From Norana najaformis (lineage: Eukaryota > Annelida > Clitellata > Crassiclitellata > Hormogastridae): a stretch of DNA of 64,000 bases. Made by a program: the position numbers and the translations under genes. The notes below the pieces were generated by a model. The model saw only the letters and a program-made list of their open reading frames with translations, did no database searches and was not told the DNA's origin. This document shows, piece by piece, positions 42,446 to 52,959 of this stretch. The stretch spans positions 31,015,230 to 31,079,229 of the forward strand of contig OZ029921.1 in the NCBI GenBank assembly GCA_964023275.1, written 5' to 3'. How positions within the stretch are numbered: position 1 is the stretch's first letter; every line of letters starts with the position of its first letter.

Positions 42446-42610
42446 CTATTTCTTCGCAAGCGGGTGGTCCGATCTCAAAGAAGACCCGGATGACGACGAG
42501 AAATGATAGATTGAACTTGACGCTTTCGACCCAACACGACTCGTCCGGGTCCACTCCTAAACCCCACTCGTGGAACTTCATCTCTTGAGACTCGATATTC
42601 AAAATGCGAC
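42446..42610 (-). CDS. Gene 2 exon C: body of repeat 2
   Basis: Acceptor is CAATGGGTTTTAG|GT and donor GAAATAG|GTTATT; the exon is 165 bases, phase 1 to phase 1. It encodes RILNIESQEMKFHEWG, VDPDESCWVES and FLVVIRVFFEIGPP. These are the same landmarks as in the other repeats: I.N..S...K, VDPD.S..VE and VIRV. Joined to exon B it gives PGRILNIES, comparable to NPDLRVISAET at the E/F junction. Two introns therefore fall at the same place in the repeat, in the same phase, which fits ancient duplication of exon and repeat together. Confidence 0.82.
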
Positions 42611-42619
42611 CTAAAACCC

Positions 42620-44510
42620 ATTGAAATACCACACCTTTATCTCTCATCCTATAGAAACACGTGCCTATAGCTTATGCTATAGAAGGTGACTAGGGCCATG
42701 CCAGGGACTTGCAAGAGATGATTTCCGGCCCTCTGGGAGGTTGGAAGATACCTGTCAGACGCCCTCGCCACACATAGACGAGGACAGTAGAAGCTGAACT
42801 GCGCCCATTGAACTTAGGGTTACATACGTCTGTAGACGAGCCCAGAACAGGGATGGTTGGTTACGCGTAGTGGAAAAGGCAACACCCCAGACAGAAAGAT
42901 GCAACAGATGATGATGATGATGATGATGATAGCTTATGCCAGAGCTGATGGGTTATGGCGTGTTCCAACGTTCAAAGTCTGTTTGAATCTGTCTGTATAT
43001 ATATTTGTCTTTGATTATATTTCCATGGTACCCATGGTACACATCGAAATACGATGTATTTCATTCAGTAGAAATATAACCATAGCTTATGCCAGAGTAA
43101 ATCAATGGTATATTTATTTATGGTGTGTTACACCTTTCGAAGGGTGTTTAGATCTCACTGTTTGGCCTCATCTCCATTTCACTGTTTATGTCATCGGTAT
43201 AGTAATTAATTTCACGTGGCAGTATACATGTAGAGTATGGCAACTTCGTAAGTAACCATTGCAGTATGAAGTCTCACTGAAGATAATTTATTAAAAATTA
43301 AAATAGGCCTATACTTTGTTTTCAGCTAGAAGATAATTCGAATACTTTCAATGTTAGTATATTCCTGATGTAGTTTCAGTTTCGATTCCGTCATATTTTT
43401 TTATATGTCTCGGTGTCTGTGCATCTGTCTGTCTGTGTCTGTCGCTTTGTTTGTGTTACTGAGACTGACTGGTAATCGAAGTACAGCAGACCGTATGGTT
43501 GATCTCAACTCAGCGTCTTTTGCTAAGCTCTGAATGTCTATTGATTTCGTTGATATCCTCAATCACACACACATAAACACTATCCCTCTGTTTCTCTGCC
43601 TCTGCATCTTTCTTCGTCTTCCTCTGTTTTCCTCATAGCATTCTACCCTCTGCCCTGCACCCCGTGACCCACCGTAAAATTTCAAGTGAACTACCTGATT
43701 GGTTTCTGCAGTATCTTTTCCAATTCCGCTCTGGACATGTGGCTAAGCCATGCAGCTAAGCTTGGACATCTAAATACTAGAATCCATATTTGGACCTCGA
43801 TGAGCCAAGCCATGTGGCCAATCCTGGTGGCTAAGCCACATGGCTAAATCGAGTGCGTCTGTAATGACAGCCGTAGCCGTCTTTGCACCGCGTCAACCTC
43901 TTGCCTGTCAGTGGGAAGGTCTCGGTGCATCTCGGATTCTCTGTCATCCCCGGTGGGAGGTTGATGGATAGGCGTCCGGTCCTTGGTCCTCATCTCTAAC
44001 TTAGCTGACTCAGCTGCGTCGAGACAAACCAATAAATTAAGAGATACGTTTTTATTATCGCAGTCTCCAAGGGAGACCTCGCTGCCAACGTCCAGGGTCG
44101 TCGACCTCTGCCCTTTGGCTCATAGCATCACCGTCGCCTGGCGATCCTCTAGATTGTCTTCAGGTTATTATGTATTGCAGCCAGACGCTTTCGTCTCATC
44201 ACCATAAAAGCCGCACTAATTGTCTGGCTGTTTGCCACAGGAACTATCCTTCCTTGCTGAACATTTCGTGTCTGTCAGCTTGCTAGCTAGCGTCTCCTGT
44301 TTGCCTGCAGACTTTGCCTTTAGGAATCCAACTAGGTCTTCACGAATCTTAGACCAGAATCTACTACCAGTTTTAAGTTAAACTGCAAGCGTCGCATATC
44401 TTCTCTCGTGTGAGGCAATTATAGGTCTAATGTATTGCGTATTGTTACGTCAGTTATTAATGTGTTACTGGATGAAATGAAACAAAAGAAATTGGAATGT
44501 AAGAATTTCA
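42620..44510. other. Intron of gene 2, no exon recognised
   Basis: Includes a short (GAT)n run at 42908-42930 and TGGCTAAGCCATGTGGC-like motifs at 43740-43850. Frames at 43844-44207 on both strands have no clear family. Confidence 0.4.
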
Positions 44511-44514
44511 AGAA

Positions 44515-44760
44515 AGAAAAATGAATGAATGAATGAATGAACGAAAGAATGGACAAACAAATGAACTAATTAAACGAAGTAACAATGAAACGAAGAACGA
44601 TTCAAAGAAAAAATGCACGAATATACGAGGGAAGAAAAGAAGGAAAGAAGGAAGAAAGGAAGGAAGGAAAAATGATCGAACGAATGAACGAACAAACGAA
44701 CGAATAAAGGAAAGAAAGAACGAAAAATGAAGGAAAGAAAGAACGAAATGATTGAACTAA
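44515..44760. repeat. (GAAT)n/(GAAA)n/(AAGG)n purine-rich repeat
   Basis: AAAGAAGGAAAGAAGGAAG-type tract. Confidence 0.9.
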
Positions 44761-45299
44761 TGGACTTCTTCTTTTCGAAAATAACTCTCTGTCGTTACTC
44801 AGTGTCAACTAGCCATATCACTTGATTTCAGCCAGAAATTCCTCTGAGCTCTGACAAAAATGCATCTTTCAAATATTCGCAGCCCTAGTTTCATTCGTTC
44901 ATTTAACCTTGTGATCAGTCATTACCTCTCACCCAGTCTTACTCAGAGGATATTTTACCCTCAACTTCGGAGATCGATGTACGTGACCTAATCGATTGTC
45001 TGTGCCCCATCTGGGCTCCAAGTACAGGATCCCAGTTACCATCAGATTCGGACAGATGTGGTCCATTCAAAGCCGTACCCATTAAATGTGCAATATATGC
45101 ACCATATTGAAAGAATATGGAGAATGTGTGTGCGTGCGTGTGCGTATGTGTGTGTGTGAATGCGTGTGTGTGTGTGTGGGTGGGTGTGTGCAACACAGTT
45201 AATTCCCCACAGTGCATAACAAGGATGACTAGACAAAATGCACCGTGGTTCAGCAAGTTTCAAGTCACCGGGAAAAGATAGAAAGTATTATTATATAGA

Positions 45300-45475
45300 T
45301 TAGCCAATCACCGGTTGTTGTGAGAAATTGCGTCATATTTCTGCCAATCATACGTCGTTCAGTGAAGAACTTGCAGCATCGTTCAGCCAATCACACAAGT
45401 CTTTGCGAAACCAAATCGCAGCCAATCACAATCGTTGAGACGCAAAACAACCAATCACAAGTTCGACCAATCACA
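45300..45475. repeat. Cluster of six CCAATCA motifs
   Basis: CCAATCA at about 45304, 45342, 45381, 45421, 45450 and 45466, the first four about 40 bases apart. It may be a decayed tandem repeat of roughly 40 bp or an NF-Y-binding cluster. Confidence 0.7.
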
Positions 45476-45869
45476 AGTTGTCAAGGGAATACCATGACTC
45501 ATTCGACCAACTGCAAACGGTTGCAAGAACCTAAGGCACCATTCATTCAAGCGTTGATTGGTGACTGAGCTCGGATTCTGCGGCTGACTCGTTTGTAAAG
45601 ACGGTCAGGTGCCGGGAACCGACAGACTGAGACGCGACTAGGAGCTCAATATCCATTGACTGGAGGAAGTCCCTGGAGCCTAAGGTCCGTCCACGCATTC
45701 CGGTCCAGTGGGTTGATCAGACAGCCTAGCTAACTAGAAACGATGGAGACTCAAGATGGAAAGGCCACTGGAGGGCTATGCCAGTGAGTGGATGGCGCTG
45801 ATAACAGCAGCGACGACGAAATGATTATGACAACAAATGCCGGTTATAAAGTAGATGAAAATATGAAAG

Positions 45870-45940
45870 TCATACAGACAGACACACAGACAGACACACA
45901 GACAGACACAGACAGATATGCAGACAGACAGATACAGAGG
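45870..45940. repeat. (CAGA)n microsatellite
   Basis: ACAGACAGACACACAGACAG run. Confidence 0.9.
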
Positions 45941-46277
45941 GAGTTCCTTCTACCATGATGATTAAGACAGTGAAGGTCTCGTTGATGATTAAGGCAGATT
46001 CGACATCGATGATAATGGTGATGAAGATGAGAAGATGATTTATAATGAGGATTTTTTTTAATGAAGATGATTGATTACGAAGACAACGATGATGGCGATG
46101 AAGACGGTATATCTTGAAGACGATTTATGATGACGATTACAATGAAGATTATGTATTAAGACGATTGATTATGAAGACAACGATGATTAAACAGACGAAG
46201 ACAAGAACGATGTTTGTGATAGCGCTTGTGATGGTAGATGGTAGAGATAACGGTGCTTGCATTTGGTATAGGTCTAC

Positions 46278-46435
46278 CTGGAAGCGGATGTTGGCGCAGG
46301 TGGTTGTTGAACTTGCGGACAGTATCTCCGAAGCTGTCGAATATTCCAAAGCTGTTTCTGGCCGGAACGACGTTGACATAACCGACCTGCTGAGCCTCCG
46401 GAGCCTCATGAGGCTCCTTTGGAACCACCCACAAC
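46278..46435 (-). CDS. Gene 2 exon B: end of repeat 1, start of repeat 2
   Basis: Acceptor is TTTTGTATGATTAG|G and donor TTCCAG|GTAGAC; the exon is 158 bases, phase 2 to phase 1. It begins LWVVPKEPHEAPEAQQVGYV, which continues the LR motif of exon A just as ICFVRP continues LR in exon E. It then gives the linker VNVVPARNSFGIFDSFGD and the first helix of repeat 2 (RKFNNHLRQHPLPG), where HLRQHP replaces WLR.NP. The opposite strand is also open here, but its reading frame shows no family features. Confidence 0.82.
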
Positions 46436-46589
46436 CTAATCATACAAAAGAAGTCTGTATTCATCAATTACGGCAACAAAACTACCACCGCCAACGCTGC
46501 CGTCGCCATCACCACATTACAATGAAGACTACTACCACCATCAACATTAATGAGAAAACTTCAAAAAATTTCCAGAATCAACATCTTAT

Positions 46590-46745
46590 GCTTTCCCATC
46601 ATCATCATCATCAGCAGCAGCAGCAACAGCAGCAGCAGCATCAACAACAACAACAACGTCATCGTCATCGTCATCAGCACACTAAAAGCAACAACAACAT
46701 CGCAATATTAGCAGGAACAATAATATCAGCAGCAGCAGCATCATA
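46590..46745. repeat. (CAG)n/(CAA)n/(CAT)n triplet stretch
   Basis: Low-complexity triplets just upstream (in gene orientation) of exon B. The plus-strand Gln/His frame over it is an artefact. Confidence 0.85.
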
Positions 46746-47529
46746 ATCATTATTGCCTTAGGGACCCCACACTGGACTGGCTGGGGTCATAGGTAGAACC
46801 TCTAAAGCATCACCACTAACAGCAACAACATAATCTTCACTGACAGGATGATCACCATCATAGTCGTTCTTATTATGTTCGTCGAATCTTTAAGAGCTAC
46901 ACGGTATCCTTAGCAGTGACTTCATCAACAACATCTGTCTTATCAGCAACATCATGACGACAATATCTCAAGTTTTAGGACATATTTCTGTCTAAAATCT
47001 GTCGTCATACGCGTAACAGCCTCGGAATCTGTTCGAGTTAAATCTTCGAAAATGTCTCTGCCTCACTGCGTGTGTGTTTCTGTAGTGTGTCTGTCCTATG
47101 ACTGTGTTCAGCGCCCTCCTTATATGCCGCCCGATCCCTGAGCATCGCTGGGGACTATTATATAACGGTTCTCACCAGTTCCTCGGACGAACAAACCCAT
47201 CTGCTGATCGGGCGTCATTTTAATTAAATTACATAATGTCCCTCGCGGTGGTCCATAGAACTTCGACGGGTGTCACACAGGGCCGCCTGTTGGTACCGGT
47301 CAAATGTCAGTTCCATGTGTCGGTTACAGATGTGCGGAGGGAGATGCTTGGGATGTCTTTGTTGATATTGACGTCAGAGAGTCATCGGTCTCCCATTGTT
47401 GTCCGCGATGTTCTTCACCAGACCCTGATTCAGCTTGAATGCATCGGCGGTTTCTTTGGTGGTTGACACAGCCGTGCCAGTTGGATTGTAAAAAACTGAT
47501 GAAGATAGGAGGGTTGGGAGAATTGTAGT

Positions 47530-48790
47530 ATGTTGTAGGTAAGTGAAAGGACTTTGTACTTTATGCGTTCAAGTATTTTAAGCTAGTGAAGAACTAATTT
47601 GAGAACAGGAGTGATGTGATGGTATTTGGAGATTTTGGTGACAGCACGAGCGAGAGCATTCTGGATACGTTGAAGGCAATTTATTTGGCTGGGGTCTATA
47701 TTCAAGAAAAATTGAATTGCCAGTAGGTTAGTTTAGCATGGACGATGGATTTAGCGATGGTAGATGCAGTTCTGAAGTCAAGTAGTAGGCCCATTCTGCG
47801 AAGGTCGTGGATATGTATGAAACAAGAGCTGGGAAGATGGGTGATTTGACCAGAGAAGCTGAGGTTTTATTCGAAGATCACACCGAAGTTGGGGACAGGA
47901 AAATTAATAGTAATATGTGGGTGGAGGCAGCGCCCAGGGTGAGGGAAATGGAGTGGTCGGGAAGTTTCTTGAGCAGGTCACGCAGGCCTATAAGTATGAA
48001 ATCGGTTTTAGATGGATTTGAGCACAGGAGATTAGATGTTGTACAGGAGGAGTTTTGTGTAACCACTCCAAGAAGATGATCTATAGAGTCGGTGAACAGT
48101 TCCGACAGATAGAGATGAATAGTCAGGTGTCTTTAGCGATCAATTGAGGATGCTTTAATGAGAGAACTAAATGGAGCAGTGTAACCGATAAGCAGAAAAG
48201 ATCAAGAACAGAGCCTTGTGGAACTCTTCAAGTGAGACGGCACAATTAGGATGAGGCTTCTAGTGTTTTAACGGAGAAAGAGCCGGAGGAGAGATAGGAT
48301 CGTATCCGAAGGAGAACTGTGTCAAAGTTGAAAGTCTTTGGGTTAGGATGTTGTTATCAACGGTATAGAAGGCTGCTGAAATATCACGGAGGCAGAGGCA
48401 TGAAACCTAGTGATGACAGATGGCAGAAACAAGTTCGTTGTAGATGGAAGTATGTAGGATTTTAATTGAATGCCATTTATTGAAACCAGACTGACGTGAG
48501 TTAAGGAGCGCGTTAGAAGTCAACTAGTCATTAATCCGAGATTGGACAATATCTTCAGTTAATTAGGATGAAAGACAGATTAGAAACAGGTCGGTAGTTC
48601 GAAAGGATTTCTTTATCAAGTGATGGTTTCTTCAGAAGAGGGATAACCAGAAGAGAGTGTTTGAAAAGGAGGAGGAAATTACCAGTAGACAAAGAGGTTA
48701 ATCATTTTGGAAACGACGGAACAAAGACTCAGTAAGACAGTAGATATAGGGTCAGGTTCGCACTATTTACTTGAAAGAAATTGTAACAGG
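47530..48790 (-). mobile_element. L2/CR1-like LINE reverse transcriptase, long decayed copy
   Basis: The minus strand shows a reverse transcriptase in order: GNFPPPFKHSLVIPLLKKPS, NYRPVSNLSF, RQSGFNKWHSIKIL, CLCLRDISAAFYTVDNNIL, NPSKTDFILIGLRDLLKKLP, QRIQNALARAVTKISKYHHI and RIKYKVLSLTYNILQFSQPS. The motif LRDISAAFYTVDN corresponds to the catalytic block LLDLSAAFDTVDH, with the key Asp (F-D) changed to Tyr. Stops and frameshifts occur throughout and the fingers/thumb region is shortened, so it is inactive. It lies between exons A and B of gene 2, in the same orientation. Confidence 0.88.
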
Positions 48791-48964
48791 TGTACTATTT
48801 CGCTCCCTGATGTGGGTTGGAAGACAGATAATGAATATCAGCGTCATCTTTTATGGTTGAGCTGTAGTTGTTGACGCAGGGAGAGCTGAGAGTGCGTGAA
48901 CTTCGGAAGCTCATATGTTGATGTGTTCAAGCAAGCGAGGAACATGGGCTTCAGTACAATGTAT

Positions 48965-49125
48965 GTATAATCGTAATCGTAAGCTCGAGATTTCTACAGC
49001 GCTCAACGACTCCAAGTGTAGTAGTGTCGAGAAGCAGCTTAGTCACAATCAAAACAAAATCGATAGAGAGAAACGGTTCGGTTCCAGGTCAGGATCCAAG
49101 AATCAGGCAGGCAGACGGTTACGAC
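48965..49125 (-). mobile_element. LINE family G 3' end
   Basis: TAATCGTAATCGTAAGCTCG, AGATTTCTACAGCGCTCAAC, then CAAAACAAAATCGATAGAGA and CGGTTCGGTTCCAGG on the plus strand. Confidence 0.8.
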
Positions 49126-49439
49126 GGATGATGTATTTATTTTCTTTTGTTTACAGCTTTGAAGAAAATTGAGAAGATAGAGGTCATGAAATAGCGCGCT
49201 GACTCCCAACATGACCTCCATGGTCTCATCTGTCAACTCTGGACGAGGATCCGTTGGCTGAGCTCTGCGTGCACAGGGGAGCTCTCCGCCCACTGAGGCC
49301 TTCTCCACTCATCTATGCACTACTTGCTAACTGATGATCTTCCTCTTCTTAATCTCATTTATCATCGTTTATGCTAGCATATTAGCGCCTCTGATTTCTC
49401 TTGAAGCGACGCTGTTTAAATTTCCAATTACAATTACCG

Positions 49440-49605
49440 ATAGACTGACAGAAAGAAAGATAAACAGACATCCAGACAGTCAGACAAACAGACGGAGGGA
49501 CGAACGGACAGAAGGAAGGACAGAGGAGCAGATACACGGGAGACAGAGAGACATAGAGTCAGACTGCCAGACATACGAGCGGACGGACGGACGGAAGGGT
49601 CAAAT
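49440..49605. repeat. (CAGA)n/(GGAC)n degenerate microsatellite
   Basis: GACAGACAGACAGACGG-type repeats immediately beyond the donor of exon A. Confidence 0.85.
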
Positions 49606-49623
49606 AGAAACACTAGACGGTAC

Positions 49624-49803
49624 CTTAGGGCTCTGATGTAGAGATTGCGCATGCGCCGTTTGCTGTGGTCTGCCTCAAAGTAGCAGCTTTTGTTTGTATC
49701 GACAACGCCATCATAACGACCTTTGACCTCGATGCTTTCGCAGGTCTTGACCCGTAAATTTCCGTTCTTTCGTAACCAGTCGTTGGCTCGAGTTACCAGA
49801 ACA
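49624..49803 (-). CDS. Gene 2 exon A (first visible): repeat 1, N-terminal part
   Basis: On the minus strand the acceptor is CACTTTCTAG|T and the donor CTAAG|GTACCG; the exon is 180 bases and starts and ends in phase 2. It reads VLVTRANDWLRKNGNLRVKT, then CESIEVK, VVDTNKSCYFEAD and NLYIRALR. This gives all the repeat landmarks: WLR, CESIEVK, DTNKS...E and YIRALR. Phase 2 at the start means at least one more exon lies upstream (higher coordinates). The donor is not a strong consensus, but joining to exon B regenerates Arg and continues the repeat perfectly. A CAGA-type simple repeat lies just beyond the donor. Confidence 0.8.
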
Positions 49804-49854
49804 CTAGAAAGTGTACACATGACACATAGCGTGACTCAGACATTTTAAAAGGTA

Positions 49855-50190
49855 AATATTTATATAGCGCTTTTTAAGTCCTGCCAAAATGCTAAAACAT
49901 CAGTTGTGCCAATAACAGGTAATGTAATACAGCCAGACATTTATATGGCGCCTTTTAACAGCCTTCTAAAATGGTAAAGTATCAACTGTGTAATCTAATA
50001 TTTAATACTTTGTAATGCTCCCTTTATTCTTCAATGCTCTCTAATGCTTTGTTATCAAATCAGGCGATTATGTAGCCGCTTTTAAGGGTCCCAAATAAAA
50101 AACTATACAAATGGCTTGTAATGTAATACACCCAGATACTCATATAGCGCCTTTCACAGCTTGTTAAAGCGCAATGTCAGTTACATGGGT
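49855..50190 (-). mobile_element. Three consecutive family I retroelement tails
   Basis: ATTTATATAGCGCTTTTTAA (about 49858), CATTTATATGGCGCCTTTTA (about 49937) and ACTCATATAGCGCCTTTCAC (about 50140) are each followed by a CT.CCAAAATG-like block. The second and third are preceded by GTAATGTAATACA(G/C)CCAGA. They look like repeated insertion into, or duplication of, one tail. Confidence 0.6.
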
Positions 50191-50669
50191 GTCCGATTGG
50201 AGGGAGGATCAGTATAATACCATTCTAAGTCGAGAGGCAACATATATGTATGTAGGCCTAATGTTGCTGGATTGCCGAGGTCGTGCCTGCCCCGCAGCCA
50301 AACGTTTCGTTGATTATGCTGCTGAGGAGTCTCTATAAAGACGTGTGTAAGCAAGTGTGCTTTGGTTGCGTTTTACGGATATGCGAGTTGGATGCGCCAT
50401 CAATTTCTTAAACTCGGCATTTTAAGTGTCAACACTCAGACGACACGTTTGTTGCTAAGTACACGGGGGCATATAAATTGAAAAGCAATTTAGAAAATCA
50501 GAAATATGCATCAGCAGGGAATCGCATGTCCCCCAAGGGGCTTCCGTATAATTGTAATAGAGTTTTGTTTTTAAATTTCAGAAACGGCTTTTTTACCAAT
50601 TGTCGCTTTCAGTAAATAAATTATCGATTTTCCTTCTATTTTACAACGCTTCATCTTCCCTTCAGGTCA

Positions 50670-50930
50670 GTCAATTTATTCTGCGCAATCCTGAGTGGCT
50701 AGGCAGAGGGTATATGAGGAATAAAATCATGATCTTTTGATGTTGAGGGCACAGATGATTTATCTCTGTCTTGATCTGATTCTCCATCTTCCGACTCCAG
50801 TGAATAGTCGGCTGTTGGATCAGGAATGGGAAGTCCATCTCCATGAAGTACATTGTAAACACCGGATGAAGATAGGAGGGTTGGGAGGATTGTAGTATTA
50901 TTATTTCTGCATTTATTAGGCGCCACTACC
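50670..50930 (-). mobile_element. Fragment joined to an L2-like LINE piece
   Basis: The minus frame begins with TTILPTLLSSS, shared with the LINE at 47490-47530 (GAAGATAGGAGGGTTGGGAG on the plus strand). It then changes to an acidic stretch (YSLESEDGESDQDRDKSS) and DHDFIPHIPSA. The second part resembles the N-terminal side of another mobile-element protein, but that is a guess. Confidence 0.35.
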
Positions 50931-51544
50931 TAATGACTTAGCAGGGCGAATTGCAGACGGTATATCATGGTAGTCGACAGTCCATTTTTTCTTCTTGGAG
51001 ATAGCCTAGTGATATATATTTCTGAATTTTAGTTGGAGATTTAAATCTGAATCTGAGGCATGAGACAAGCCCGCTCAGCGAACCCGTATCCTTTCAAAGA
51101 CGACATATTTATCAACTTTATATAATTAAAACATGCATTACTTACTTACTTAAAATTTGGTGCATTCAAACAATACGCCTATCACTCGTTATGAATTAGA
51201 AGGAAATCGATAATTTATTTACTGAAAACGACAATTTGTAAAAATGTTTCAGAAATTTAAAAACAACACGCCATCACAAATATACAGAACCCCATAGGGG
51301 ACATGCGATTATTTGTATTTATCAAATGCGCATTAGATAAATAAAAATAACCGTGTGTCCCCTACGAGCTTCCTTACAAATATGCAGTATGCATAATTAT
51401 GAATTATAAATATACATACTGTACGCTTTGAGTGTGTGTATGTATAGGCGAACTACAAGGTACATACAAGCAATACTTCTTCAAACACACCAGTGTGTTT
51501 GTGTGTGTGTGTGAGTTTGTGCGAGTGTGTACGTTGTGCTGTTG

Positions 51545-51573
51545 GTGTTAATATGTAGTATGCATATGACAAA

Positions 51574-51600
<27 letters not shown>
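51545..51600. repeat. (GTCATC)n hexanucleotide repeat
   Basis: CGTCATCGTCATCGTCATCG run. Confidence 0.9.
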
Positions 51601-51605
<5 letters not shown>

Positions 51606-51654
51606 GGCCATCGCCATGCATGTGGCAGTGGAGGTGACGTATGACATGCAGTAC

Positions 51655-51935
51655 GGCGGGTTTACCAACTACGGTCGTCTACGAGTCACCAATTACACGT
51701 CCGCAGAACAGCAACAAAATTCGGAGAACGCTCCTTCGCGGTTGCCGGACCGGCGGCCTGGAACAGTCTTCCTGAGTATACGTCAAGTCGTTCCCTTCAC
51801 TGGGCACGTTTAAAACACGGCTAAAAACTTTCCTTTTCAGCCTATCGTTCGACGGCTGAACGCACTGGTGAATGTACAGCGCCCTTTTTTCGACCTCGGT
51901 CGTGTTACGGCGCTATATAAATTGTCTTATTATTT
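51655..51935 (+). mobile_element. L2/CR1-like LINE 3' end
   Basis: Peptide traces FAVAGPAAWNSLPEYTSS and KTFLF-like text precede the tail GAATGTACAGCGCCCTTTTT, TCGACCTCGGTCGTGTTACG, GCGCTATATAAATTGTCTTA. Same tail family as 6187-6262. Confidence 0.8.
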
Positions 51936-52039
51936 TTATCTCATGTGACGTTTGTCGAACCGAGTACGCCTGAAGGATAGACTACGAACGGCGTTGATAA
52001 GTTATGACGCGGAAGGACCTGGCCAAAGGAAATATAGAC

Positions 52040-52900
52040 GAGGGGAAGCAATGGAAGCATGGAAGGAGGAGGAAAAGCAAGAGCAGAATGGAAGAGAGGG
52101 AGGAATGGGAGGAGAAGGAGCAAGTTCAGGAGGAAGAATGGGGAGGAGGAGTTGTGAGAGGAGGAGAAGAAGAAGGAAAAGTAGGATGAATAGGATTAGG
52201 AAATGATTTGGATGTTGTCGCTGCTAATGGTGATGATGAGCAGGAGAAATGGTTGAGCTATACCAAAGGTAGGGAGAAGATGAGGATAAGAAGAGGATGT
52301 GGAAGAGAGGACGATGACTAGGAAAATAAGAAAAGGAGGTCAAGAGGATGAGGAGGATATAAGGATGAAGATCATTAGGCAAGCAGAGCGGTTTATATAC
52401 TAAGAAAATGAGGAGCAGAGGAAGAGGAGCAGATCGAGAGGAACGAGATCAGACAGGAAAGAACAAGAACGTAGAAGAACAGAGGAAGGCATATGAGGAT
52501 GAGAAGGGAATAAAATGAAGAACGTGAATGACGAGTGGAGGAGGATGAGGAGGAAGAAGAGGAGGAGGAAAAGGTGGAGGAGGGGAGGAGTAGGAGGAAG
52601 AGCAGGAGAAGGAAAAGGAGGAGGAGGAGAGGAGGAGGAAGGGGAGGGAAAGGAGGAGGAGGAGGAAGAGCAGGAGAAGGAAAAGGATGAGAAGGAAAAG
52701 GAGGCTGAGGAGGGAAAGGAGGAGGAGAAAAAGGAGGAGGAGGAGGAAAAGGAGGAGGAGAAAAGGAGGCGGAGGAAAAGGAGGAGGAGGAAAAGGAGGC
52801 GGAGGAAAAGGAGGAGGAGGGAAAGGACGAGGAGAAAAAGGAGTAGGAGGAGGAAAAGGAGGAGGAGGAAAAGGAGGAGGAGAGCATATAGGGAGGCTGG
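52040..52900. repeat. Long purine-rich (GGA)n tract
   Basis: About 850 bases of GGAGGAGGAAAAGGAGG-type purine repeats on the plus strand, densest at 52540-52890. Open frames on both strands (Arg/Lys/Glu/Gly or Ser/Pro/Leu) are compositional artefacts. Confidence 0.95.
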
Positions 52901-52959
52901 GGACGAGTAGCTGCGGAGAAACTGGAAACTGATGATGCATTGCACGAGGAAGGGGTGGG

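Larger units (their letters stand above)
34397..49803 (-). other. Gene 2 span: protein of four copies of an unrecognised repeat (5' incomplete)
   Basis: This is a minus-strand gene model of six exons (49803-49624, 46435-46278, 42610-42446, 39946-39776, 38237-37977, 34623-34397). All junctions are GT-AG, the phases fit exactly (2, 1, 1, 1, 1) and the model ends in a TGA. About 386 residues are encoded here. The protein reads as four repeats of roughly 95-110 residues. Each has a helix-like segment ending W(L/V)R or an equivalent, then (R/V)I.N..(S/T)(I/L)..K, then D(T/P)..S...E, then (Y/F)(L/V)R.LR(V/I/L) and a Pro-rich linker ending in ..F. I do not recognise the family. Introns hold LINEs, a hAT MITE, a palindrome and a 38-bp satellite. 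The upstream exon or exons are not found. Confidence 0.8.

Noticed and set aside
46114-46746. 210-codon plus-strand frame ending in Gln/His/Ala runs
   Set aside because: It overlaps exon B of gene 2 on the other strand and a CAG/CAA/CAT repeat; no recognisable domain.
52393-52945. Ser/Pro/Leu- or Arg/Lys/Glu-rich frames up to 181 codons
   Set aside because: Composition artefacts of the polypurine tract.
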